Origin: Methanobacteriota archaeon
Lineage (GTDB): Archaea; Halobacteriota; Methanocellia; Methanocellales; Methanocellaceae
Assembly (NCBI GenBank): GCA_023436075.1
Contig: JAEZKS010000049.1
Span: forward strand, 1-12,678
Reading direction: 5' to 3'
DNA: 12,678 nt
The notes beneath the pieces are model-generated. The model had not been told where the DNA came from. It saw only the letters and a program-made list of their open reading frames with translations, and did no database searches. Position numbers and translations under genes: made by a program. Shown here in pieces: positions 1 through 6,214 of the stretch (positions are counted from its first letter, which is position 1; each line of letters begins with the position of its first letter).

Positions 1-29
1 GCTCACACCCAGCTGTTTTGTTAAAAATA

Positions 30-107
30 TCCTCAGTGCGTCCTCTGTGTCCTCTGTCCCCTCTGAGTTGAAGCTCCGTGTCCTCTTGTAACCTCTGGGG
101 CCTCAAG
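30..107. repeat. Degenerate 9-nt tandem repeat tract (one half of an element)
   Basis: Consecutive 9-mers TCCTCAGTG, TCCTCTGTG, TCCTCTGTC and CCCTCTGAG occur from 30 to 67 (with 2 nt between the first two), followed by looser CCTCT words to about 105. No complementary AGAGG-rich arm is visible downstream, so the matching half may lie before position 1. The tract sits immediately after the stop of the leftward RPA-associated gene. On the minus strand it is followed by an ATATTTTTAAC stretch at 22-32 that could serve as a T-rich archaeal terminator. No coding potential is apparent. Confidence 0.6.
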
Positions 108-110
108 ACT

Positions 111-953
111 CTAAATCGTTTTCAGCACGCCGATCTTCGGCTCGTAGCACCGGCCTTCGCTCAGCAGGGAGTTAATGGCGGTTTCGATGGCCGCCGTGTC
201 ATAGCCGGTTTTGATAAGTTCCTTGAGGATGTCGTCGTGTTTCACGCCTTCGCCACTGTCCAGCCGGTCGATCGTTTCGACGATGACCTCGTCAAGGCTG
301 GCCTCCTGTCTTTCCATGTCGGCAGGATCGACGATGGTGGATAGCGCGTTGATCACCATCTGCCTGTATGCCTGCAGCATGTTGTGCGAGAGCTGATAGT
401 GGTCGATGGCTTTCGAGACGCCGGAGGCGTCATCGGTAGCATGGGCCTGGATCAGGTGCCAGGTCAGCTCCTCGCCGCGGAATCCGCTGGCCAGCGCTTT
501 CTCGGCTATCCTGATCCGGTCGAGCGTCAGCGCAGCCGTGTGGTAAATCCACCGGTCCCGCACCTCGTGGTCGACTATATTGATCTCTTCCGGGCGTATG
601 GACGTGTACGAGACACCATTCTCCGGGATGTACATCCGGACCTTGCCGGAGACGGCTACGTAGGCGGGTGTTTCCGCGCTCGCCAGGAAGGTCGCGGCTT
701 CCTGCTGGTACTGGCCGGCATAGATCGTGAAAGCACCTGTCGGGTCTGCCAGCCGGGCACGATACAGTGTCTGGCCTCCGGTGCCTATGTTCTCCGCCTC
801 GGTGAGGACGCCGATCGCGAAAATGCGATTGCACATTGCCCCCGTCGGCGTGACCACGAAGTTGGGCGTCCGATCCGTGCGCTCGCCGTAGGTTAGCGCG
901 GCGTCGTTGAACTCCCTGGCGAACACCCGTCTTGCTGTCTCACGCTCGGTCAT
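111..953 (-). CDS. RPA-associated OB-fold protein (COG3390-type)
   Basis: This 280-residue protein most resembles the archaeal RPA-associated proteins (rpap in haloarchaea), partners of replication protein A in single-stranded DNA handling. An OB-fold-like region spans about residues 42-128, with strand patterns around IFAIGVLTEAENIG, YRARLADPTGAFTIYAG and AYVAVSGKVRM and a conserved-looking RPEEINIVD ending. A helical segment follows (130-205). The C-terminus (about 218-280) reads like a winged helix: a helix, then HDDILKELIKTGYDTAAIETAINSLLSEGRCYEP cut here only for its pattern. It is the second gene of an operon: its ATG overlaps the TGA of the RPA gene by 4 bp (ATGA), and a G-rich stretch in the last RPA codons can act as ribosome-binding site. 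The same pairing of an rpa gene with an rpap gene occurs in haloarchaea. No residues appear missing. The family call rests on operon context and OB pattern. Confidence 0.8.
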   Translation of the reverse strand: MTERETARRVFAREFNDAALTYGERTDRTPNFVVTPTGAMCNRIFAIGVLTEAENIGTGGQTLYRARLADPTGAFTIYAGQYQQEAATFLASAETPAYVAVSGKVRMYIPENGVSYTSIRPEEINIVDHEVRDRWIYHTAALTLDRIRIAEKALASGFRGEELTWHLIQAHATDDASGVSKAIDHYQLSHNMLQAYRQMVINALSTIVDPADMERQEASLDEVIVETIDRLDSGEGVKHDDILKELIKTGYDTAAIETAINSLLSEGRCYEPKIGVLKTI

Positions 954-1960
954 CTGATCGCCCCCAGGAGCTCGCGAGCGAGCGCAGCCGCATTGTCTAC
1001 AGGGCGATCGACCTCGGTCGCAACCAGGATCATGCCGAAGTCGCCTTTGGTCAGATTGCCAGTCACTTTTAGCGGCTTTCCGACAAGGGCAGACCGGAGT
1101 GTCTCATCCGCCCGGTCGCTCTGTGCGGCCAGGTCGTCGAGTGTGATGCCCAGGACGCGCTCGGTCAGCGCCCGGTCGAGCACGCAAATGATCGATCCGG
1201 TGCCGTCATCGAGGACTGCCTTGATCCGCAGGTCCCTGATACCGGCCGCCTTGCCATGCGCCCGGCACTGGCCTTTCTGTGTCACGCGGCTGCACTGCGG
1301 GCATCGTTCTACGATGCCCGAGCCCGGCCGCAGCGACAGGACATCGCCTTCGGTGAGCACGTCGTATGCCCCGTCCGTCATGGACAGTTCGCCCAGCGTC
1401 CGGGGCTGCCGGACGAAGGGCTCGACCGTGCCCTGGTACTCTTCCAAGACGGTCTTCTCATTGATGTTGACGCTCGGCATCCCGTGAAAGCTCTTCACGT
1501 ACACGTCGCGGGCGATGATCGACCGAGTAGTGAAAATGTCAGGTATGTCTACCCACGCGGTGAAATGCAGCCGTGCGGTCCCGTCCTCCAGCATGCCGCT
1601 GATGGCCGGCGTATTGCCGCGCGATGTAATGATCTCCCGGTATTCCGGGCTGATGACATTCGCGATAATCGTAATGCCCGAATCGCCGACGTGCACGTCC
1701 TTCAATAGTTTTACCTGCCGGTCTTCCCGCGGCCCGGCGAAGGTTTGAGAAATGCGGGACGGCTCATCCTCTTTCTCCTCTGGATCCTCTTTTGAACAGG
1801 CAGCCGGCTGCCTGTGCTTCTTCAGCAGCGAACGGCGGGCCTCCTCTGGAGGCACTTTATATTCGATTATAAGCAGTGTGAGCTCACGCTCAAGGGTTTC
1901 CCTGTCCACGCCAAGCGCCCTGTTTAGCTCGTCTGCAATGGGCGCGATGATATCGTCCAT
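950..1960 (-). CDS. Replication protein A-like ssDNA-binding protein with zinc finger
   Basis: This 336-residue protein is an archaeal RPA (single-stranded DNA-binding protein) of the multi-OB plus zinc-finger type known from Methanosarcina RPA2/RPA3. It would coat single-stranded DNA during replication, repair and recombination. Residues 1-50 form a helical domain, and 51-80 are a charged linker. OB fold 1 spans about 84-178 (VKLLKDVHVGDSGITIIANV, then GMLEDGTARLHFTAW). OB fold 2 spans about 192-320 and contains a zinc finger with C220, C223, C232 and H235, followed by IRDLRIKAVLDDGTGSI, the usual RPA pattern. The ATG at 1960 is preceded by an AAAGGGAAG ribosome-binding site and a TATA box near 2017. 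It is translationally coupled to the downstream OB-fold gene by a 4-bp overlap. All four zinc ligands are present. Which of several RPA paralogs this corresponds to cannot be told from the window. Confidence 0.9.
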   Translation of the reverse strand: MDDIIAPIADELNRALGVDRETLERELTLLIIEYKVPPEEARRSLLKKHRQPAACSKEDPEEKEDEPSRISQTFAGPREDRQVKLLKDVHVGDSGITIIANVISPEYREIITSRGNTPAISGMLEDGTARLHFTAWVDIPDIFTTRSIIARDVYVKSFHGMPSVNINEKTVLEEYQGTVEPFVRQPRTLGELSMTDGAYDVLTEGDVLSLRPGSGIVERCPQCSRVTQKGQCRAHGKAAGIRDLRIKAVLDDGTGSIICVLDRALTERVLGITLDDLAAQSDRADETLRSALVGKPLKVTGNLTKGDFGMILVATEVDRPVDNAAALARELLGAIR

Positions 1961-2010
1961 TTGATTTCTTCCCTTTAGATTCGACCGGTTAGAGGAGATT
2001 TATCGGGCAA

Positions 2011-2024
2011 TTCTTAAATATCTT
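2011..2024 (-). promoter_or_regulatory. TATA box of the RPA operon
   Basis: On the minus strand this reads AAGATATTTAAGAA, a good archaeal TATA element. It predicts transcription starting near 1992 and a leader of about 30 nt that carries the AAAGGGAAG ribosome-binding site (about 1967-1975) ahead of the ATG at 1960. Position and composition support it; no start site is proven. Confidence 0.55.
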
Positions 2025-2055
2025 ATTGTGGCTTGCCGACCGAAGCGTGTTGTCC

Positions 2056-2100
2056 TTCGTCGTGGCTTTGCGTTGTGGAACTTTCGTGTTCCACGACGAA
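2056..2100. repeat. Inverted repeat with two alternative stems
   Basis: The outer arms TTCGTCGTGG (2056-2065) and CCACGACGAA (2091-2100) are perfectly complementary over 10 bp. An inner stem GTGGAAC (2075-2081) pairs with GTTCCAC (2088-2094) across a 6-nt loop. CCAC at 2091-2094 belongs to both, so the stems compete or stack as 6 plus 7 bp. The arm begins 4 nt past the stop of the leftward membrane-protein gene, so it lies in that transcript's 3' end and upstream of the RPA promoter. The stretch also shows a loose 9-nt periodicity. There is no U-tract after the stem, so it is not a classical terminator. Confidence 0.6.
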
Positions 2101-2104
2101 AAGA

Positions 2105-2527
2105 TTACCGGACGACCCGCAGGTACCTGAGTACCTGGAATGTGTTGAATGCGAAAAACATAACGAGGAACGCGAGGTAGAGGGTCTCCATCGTTTCCAG
2201 CGCGCCCTTCGAGATCAACCGGTACACCTCGTAGCCGATGTAGAACTGCAGGAAGATGCCGACAGCCATGATCATGAACAGCACCCAGTTGCTGCCGGCC
2301 GGCGCTCTGTTCTCGTTGTTCTTGTTGCATCTGGCGATGATCTGGCGCTGCTGGTCGGTGAGATTCAGCGTTCCGATGTATTTGTCGAGCTCCTGACGGT
2401 CCAGCTCGTCCTCGGCCCAGGTCGTGTGGATGCCGATCTTGCGCTGGTTGATCTCGTCGATCTTCCTGTTGATCAGATCGATCTTCTTCATCGTGTCAGC
2501 GTCAAATTGTCTCTCTGTCCCGTCCAT
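2105..2527 (-). CDS. Small two-helix membrane protein with coiled-coil N-terminus
   Basis: I do not recognise this 140-residue protein. Residues 10-70 are strongly charged and helical, with heptad-like spacing (KKIDLINRKIDEINQRK and ELDRQELDKYIGTL), suggesting a coiled coil. Two transmembrane segments follow, at about 81-104 (WVLFMIMAVGIFLQFYIGYE) and 114-136 (LYLAFLVMFFAFNTFQVLRY), with a short loop around 105-113 and a basic C-terminal end. There is no signal peptide, so the N-terminal domain is most likely cytoplasmic with both ends on the same side. The ATG at 2527 has a good TATA box (ATTTATATAG) about 33 bp upstream, giving a very short leader. It is transcribed in the same direction as rpa, but rpa has its own promoter 2017 and an inverted repeat separates them, so it is probably not in that operon. 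Confidence 0.75.
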   Translation of the reverse strand: MDGTERQFDADTMKKIDLINRKIDEINQRKIGIHTTWAEDELDRQELDKYIGTLNLTDQQRQIIARCNKNNENRAPAGSNWVLFMIMAVGIFLQFYIGYEVYRLISKGALETMETLYLAFLVMFFAFNTFQVLRYLRVVR

Positions 2528-2554
2528 CGCTTTCCCCGCCGCCGGTATCCGCAG

Positions 2555-2564
2555 CTATATAAAT
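2555..2564 (-). promoter_or_regulatory. TATA box of the small membrane-protein gene
   Basis: The minus strand reads ATTTATATAG, centred about 33 bp before the ATG at 2527. This predicts a start near 2534 and a leader under 10 nt. A second AT-rich TATA-like run (GGTATATATC) lies farther out at about 2577-2587. Confidence 0.5.
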
Positions 2565-2886
2565 CAGGGGGCGGGCAGATATATACCTTCCCCTTACGCG
2601 CCCGGAGCTGGCTGACGGCGTCGACGGACGACGGTTTACGGTTGGTTAGAGAAATGCTTTATAAGCTGCGGTCGTTATGTCCTTTGAGGGATAGTCAATC
2701 ACCGGTATCGCCGGCTGAACTCTCCCGGAAAAATATCACGCTATCTCCCATGATTGATGCGGCGGGACGGTCAAAACGAAGCGGGCTGCTGGTCTGGCCT
2801 GCTTCCCTCCCGTTAAGCATCTCTTATCCGCACATCAAGTCTCTGTTTTCGGAATACGTCGAGATATCAATTAATCGATTGTGACA
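2565..2886. other. Intergenic stretch without a recognised gene
   Basis: This gap separates two divergent genes. It holds a second TATA-like sequence, GAAATGCTTTATAAGC at 2651-2666 (+), very similar to the one at 2887-2900. It could start a short rightward transcript, but no convincing ORF follows it. Nothing else was recognised. Confidence 0.4.
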
Positions 2887-2900
2887 GAAGCGCTTTATAA
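2887..2900 (+). promoter_or_regulatory. Candidate TATA box for the TIM barrel-nucleotidyltransferase gene
   Basis: GAAGCGCTTTATAA is a plausible archaeal promoter core. Archaeal spacing would put the transcription start near 2923-2925, exactly at the first base of the long inverted repeat at 2923-3020. The resulting leader would be about 157 nt before the GTG start. A closer promoter is not evident between 3020 and 3080. Confidence 0.4.
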
Positions 2901-2922
2901 CCGTCCGCCTTTCCATATTCAG

Positions 2923-3020
2923 CATTGGACACGGTGGGCACGGAGACCACAAAGAGCTTGCCAAAAATATGTTTGTATCCTCCGCAGCCTTCATGCCTGC
3001 CGTGCCCTCCGTGTCCAATG
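2923..3020. repeat. Long inverted repeat of 9-nt words in the predicted 5' leader
   Basis: The left arm 2923-2943 begins CATTGGACACGG and the right arm 3000-3020 ends CCGTGTCCAATG. The 21-nt arms are complementary at 20 of 21 positions, with a 56-nt loop. The left arm is made of 9-mers GGACACGGT, GGGCACGGA and GACCACAAA. Rightward reading frames extend into this repeat from a TTG at 2925, but the repeat is not protein-like and the coding start is placed after it. Confidence 0.75.
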
Positions 3021-3080
3021 CACGAAAAACTTTATTGCGCCCGGTCGTCATTAGAGTCATCAGGCAGGAGATCGTCGATC

Positions 3081-4886
3081 GTGTTGCTTTCCTTTTCTCA
3101 CCGGCTGCAGTCGGACAGCGACGTCCGATCCATCCAGTCACTGGAGGATGAGGGTTTCGGGGGCTGTGAGTTCATGTTCCCGGAGCGCGAGCCGCTGAAC
3201 GAGCAGACGAAGATCCTGATCGACGAGGTCTCGGGTACCACGAATTTGAAGCTGAGTGCCCACCTGCCCTACAAGAACATCAACATCGCGAGCGAGTACC
3301 AGTATGTCCGGGAGAGCAGCACGGAACTGCTGGCACGGGTGATCGACGATGTCTCCGATTATGTGGACCTCGTCACACTGCACACGGGCTATGCCGCGTT
3401 TGCCAGCGGCTCTCTGGAGCGGGCCATCGAGAGCAACATCCTCAGCCTGACCCGCATCTGCGACCATGCGGCGCAGTACGACATCGTGGTCGGCGCGGAG
3501 AACGCCACGAACGATCGACACATGGTGGGCAAGACCTTTAGTGAAATGGAGCGACTCCTCCTTGGCGTGGACCGAGGCAACCTGGGTGTCACCTTCGATG
3601 TCGGCCACGCTTATCTCACCGGCAACATCGAGGACTATCTGGGTCAGGGAGATCTCGTCGTCCAGGTGCACGCCCATGACAACTTCGGCTTTACTGACGA
3701 GCACCTCGTCATCGGCGAGGGAAAGATCGCATGGGGCCCGATCTACGACCGGATCAAGGATTGGGACTGTGCAGTGGTGATCGAGAACCTCACGGTAGAG
3801 GAAGGACGCAAGAGCATGGCCTACTTGCAGGGCCTTACCTCGGAAACGGGCACCTATGCCCGGCTGAACCGGATCATCCGGGCTGTCCGCGCGGCGAAGA
3901 ACTCGAAAGACCTGCTGCACCTCAACAACGACATGATCGTTCTCTCGGAAGACACCCTGAACCAGGGCGGCACGGGCAGCATGATCAACAACATCGTCTC
4001 TTCATGCCGCGATGCCATGCTTTTCCGGATGGCCGAGATCGTCATCGCGCGGCTCGAAGAAGAGCGCCGGACGCCCAGGTTTCGGTTCGCCCTGCTGGCG
4101 ACCGGCAGCTTCGGCCGATCGGAGATGTCCGTAGAATCTGACCAGGACACACTTCTCGTGCTGGACGACGACGTGGACGAGGCCGGCCGGGAGTACTTCC
4201 GGGACTTCGCCGTGGCGCTGGTCGACGGCCTCGCATCGGCAGGGTTCGACCGATGCAAGGGCAACATGATGGCGAGCAACTCCAAGTGGCGCGGCACCAC
4301 CTCCGAGCTGGTGTCACACCTTGACGACCAGTACGAGCGCTCGGTGATCATGGACACTCGTTACGTGTTTGGCGACCGACCTCTGGCCCACCGGTTCCTG
4401 AAAACATTACACCACCGGCTACGCACCGACCCGTACTACGCTATCGAGATGGCTATCCCTGCGATCAATTCGGACGTCGGCCTCGAAGGCGACTCCTTCA
4501 AGATCGAGTACCTCGGCGGCGAAGAAGACGTTTTCAACATCAAGAAGCACGGGTTCCGCATCTTCAGCGCATCCGTCAAAGCCCTCGCAGTAAAGCACGC
4601 CATCAACCGCACGAACGTCGCAGACCGGCTATGGAAGCTGCGGGACCTCGGAGTCATCGACGCATCTCAGTTCAAGCGGTTCGCCTTCGCCTACGACCAG
4701 CTCACCCGTGTGATGATGCTGGGCTACGTCCAGAACATCCGCCGCGGAGTAGTCAGCAACGAGTACGTGCAGCCATACGCGCTCTCGAAAAAAGATCAGC
4801 AGGACCTGAAAGAAGCGCTTCGCATCGTCCGGGAGCTGCAGGGCGTGGTGAGCGGGCAGTTCGCGATCGCGAAGACTATGCTGTGA
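3081..4886 (+). CDS. Xylose-isomerase-like TIM barrel fused to GlnD/DUF294-type nucleotidyltransferase
   Basis: This 601-residue protein has two enzyme-like halves. Residues 1-270 form a sugar-phosphate isomerase/AP-endonuclease-2-like barrel, with metal-ligand candidates E140 (GAEN), D173 and H176 (FDVGHAY), H197/H199 and D200 (VHAHDN) and E235 (VIENL), plus the family motif IGEGKIAW (211-218). After a linker, residues 300-601 match the DUF294 nucleotidyltransferase: GSFGRSE (342-348), the acidic pair D354/D356, C392-K-G-NMMASN and a helical C-terminal domain. The substrate is unknown; a sugar or sugar phosphate and nucleotidyl transfer are plausible. The GTG at 3081 is chosen because AGGAG lies 10 nt upstream and the first barrel strand (LLSFSHR) starts there; an in-frame extension to 2925 would translate an inverted repeat. 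DUF294 is usually joined to CBS and cyclic-nucleotide domains, so this partner is unusual. Catalytic motifs look intact. Confidence 0.85.
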   Translation: MLLSFSHRLQSDSDVRSIQSLEDEGFGGCEFMFPEREPLNEQTKILIDEVSGTTNLKLSAHLPYKNINIASEYQYVRESSTELLARVIDDVSDYVDLVTLHTGYAAFASGSLERAIESNILSLTRICDHAAQYDIVVGAENATNDRHMVGKTFSEMERLLLGVDRGNLGVTFDVGHAYLTGNIEDYLGQGDLVVQVHAHDNFGFTDEHLVIGEGKIAWGPIYDRIKDWDCAVVIENLTVEEGRKSMAYLQGLTSETGTYARLNRIIRAVRAAKNSKDLLHLNNDMIVLSEDTLNQGGTGSMINNIVSSCRDAMLFRMAEIVIARLEEERRTPRFRFALLATGSFGRSEMSVESDQDTLLVLDDDVDEAGREYFRDFAVALVDGLASAGFDRCKGNMMASNSKWRGTTSELVSHLDDQYERSVIMDTRYVFGDRPLAHRFLKTLHHRLRTDPYYAIEMAIPAINSDVGLEGDSFKIEYLGGEEDVFNIKKHGFRIFSASVKALAVKHAINRTNVADRLWKLRDLGVIDASQFKRFAFAYDQLTRVMMLGYVQNIRRGVVSNEYVQPYALSKKDQQDLKEALRIVRELQGVVSGQFAIAKTML

Positions 4887-5033
4887 ATGACTCTGGCGCA
4901 GGCGGCTTCAATAAGCGAGCATGGCGGCGCGGCGTCTCGCGTGTGTTTCGAAGCTGTGGCATAGCTGAGCGACGTTTTTCCAGGACATGGCTGCCATACC
5001 CGGCCTTGTTTCGGGCTCTCGCAGTACTGTGAC

Positions 5034-5147
5034 ACCGCCAAGCTCGCCAAGGGGCCAAGACCGCCAAGATTTTAAACAAAAAGGCATGTGGAGAGCTGTT
5101 TTATTTATCGTTCTTGGCGTGCTTGGCCCCTTGGCGTGCTTGGCGCG
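5034..5147. repeat. Long GCCAAG-word inverted repeat
   Basis: The left arm (5034-5069) is made of CGCCAAGCT, CGCCAAGGG, GCCAAGAC and CGCCAAGA. The right arm (5112-5147) is its reverse complement at 31 of 36 positions, with a 42-nt loop. The central GCCAAGGGGCCAAG core is perfect. Degenerate copies continue on the right to about 5192 (GGCGTGCTTCG, CTGCGTGATTGGC). The element lies between the stop of the TIM barrel-nucleotidyltransferase gene and the promoter of the flavoprotein gene. The flanks 4887-5033 and 5193-5318 show nothing else recognisable. Confidence 0.8.
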
Positions 5148-5318
5148 CTGTAAATGTTCCTGGCGTGCTTCGTCTCCTCTGCGTGATTGGCAGCCTGCTG
5201 CACTGCGATAGTTTAATCAATGGCAAACGATCAAACCCTCTTTTTATAATCATCGAAATGCAACGTCTTTTCTGACCGGGCCACCATTTATCTATCGTCT
5301 CTCGCTGTCATAAAGTCG

Positions 5319-5331
5319 GAAAATAGTTATA
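5319..5331 (+). promoter_or_regulatory. BRE/TATA promoter of the flavoprotein gene
   Basis: GAAAATAGTTATA looks like a purine-rich BRE followed by a TATA box. A start about 25 bp downstream would be near 5353, leaving a leader of roughly 12 nt that includes AAAGGATG ahead of the ATG at 5366. Confidence 0.5.
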
Positions 5332-5365
5332 CCTTCGGCCCTAAATCCCTGTAAAGGATGTCAAT

Positions 5366-6142
5366 ATGCCGGTATGGAAGTGCAATGTTTGCGGATTCGA
5401 GATCGAGACCGCTGAGGCCCCTGACCCGTGCCCGTCATGCGGCTCGTCGTCGGATGAGTTCTACGTCAAAGGCCATCACCCGAAAGATAAACTGGAGGCC
5501 GGTGCCGACCTGCTGATCATCAACGGATCGAGACACCGGGCTCACAATTCTGCATACTTCGCCTCGCTGGCGGAAGAGGTCGCCAGAGAGAAGGGCGTCT
5601 CTTGCAAGGTGCTGCACCTCGCCGACTACAAGATCGAGCACTGCTGGTGCTGCTACAGCATGGGTGAGGAGAACTGCGAGTACCCGTGCCGCAACGGCTT
5701 CGACGACATGTACAAGCTTCACCGGCTGGTCATGGGTGCGAAGGCAATTATCGTGGTCAGCCCGATCAACTGGAACAGCATGCCTGCCCAGCTCAAGGAC
5801 TTCCTGGACCGGATGACCTGTATCGAGAATATGTATCTGATCAATGGCACCATGCCATTGGCCGGCCGTACGGTAGGCATCATAGTGAACGGCCACGAGG
5901 ATGGCGCCTACAAGACCGCTTTCGACATCTTCATGGTCTTCCAGAACCTGGGCTTCGTCATGGCGCCGTTCGGCATCGCCTATTCGACGCACGGACGTGC
6001 CCACAAGCCGGAGACGGACAACGACTATTTCCGAGGCGACGAGCTGATGAAGACCTATGTCCAGAACGTGACACATAACGTGATCGAGATGGCGAAGCTG
6101 GAGATCGAGAAAAAGATAGAGATCAGGCCGAGCTGTGAATAA
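5366..6142 (+). CDS. Rubredoxin-domain NADPH-dependent FMN reductase / iron-sulfur flavoprotein-like
   Basis: This 258-residue soluble redox protein has a short rubredoxin-like domain at residues 1-35, with CxxC pairs C6/C9 and C22/C25 spaced as in rubrerythrin tails, so it should bind one iron. A flavodoxin-like FMN reductase domain follows (about 46-245). It has the FMN-phosphate motif GSRHRAHNS (54-62), VSPINWNSMPAQLKDFLDRM-type flavin site (131-150) and GIIVNGHEDGA strand. A cysteine cluster C93, C95, C96, C104, C108 precedes GFDDM, at the place where archaeal iron-sulfur flavoproteins carry their 4Fe-4S ligands, but with different spacing. It probably passes electrons between a reduced cofactor or ferredoxin and an acceptor, perhaps in oxygen defence, as related methanogen proteins do. 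Monocistronic by its own promoter and the convergent gene downstream. Confidence 0.88.
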   Translation: MPVWKCNVCGFEIETAEAPDPCPSCGSSSDEFYVKGHHPKDKLEAGADLLIINGSRHRAHNSAYFASLAEEVAREKGVSCKVLHLADYKIEHCWCCYSMGEENCEYPCRNGFDDMYKLHRLVMGAKAIIVVSPINWNSMPAQLKDFLDRMTCIENMYLINGTMPLAGRTVGIIVNGHEDGAYKTAFDIFMVFQNLGFVMAPFGIAYSTHGRAHKPETDNDYFRGDELMKTYVQNVTHNVIEMAKLEIEKKIEIRPSCE

Positions 6143-6214
6143 GTGATTTTTCGTTCCGGCCCTTTTGCGTGCGCGCGCGAGCCACGGCGCCGGGTGACTT
6201 TTCGTCAGGGCTTT
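6143..6214. terminator. Convergent intergenic junction with T-runs and a GC-rich stem
   Basis: Two genes end here on opposite strands. The plus strand carries T-runs GATTTTTCG, CCCTTTTGCG and GACTTTTCG. GTGATTTTTCGT (6143-6154) is echoed by GTGACTTTTCGT (6194-6205). CCGGC at 6156-6160 can pair with GCCGG at 6189-6193. The minus strand has no equally clear U-run. Termination for the flavoprotein gene is plausible; for the SIS gene it is uncertain. CGTGCGCGCGCGAGC (6168-6182) differs at one base from part of the 32-bp repeat at 9071-9235. Confidence 0.4.

Noticed and set aside
2925..3080. N-terminal extension of the TIM barrel protein from a TTG at 2925
   Set aside because: It would translate a 21-bp-arm inverted repeat, and the peptide is proline- and cysteine-rich without family match. 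The AGGAG-preceded GTG at 3081 fits the barrel start.
3138..3920. 260-residue leftward ORF opposite the TIM barrel
   Set aside because: The plus strand carries the complete TIM barrel with metal-ligand motifs; the antisense ORF has no recognisable domain.
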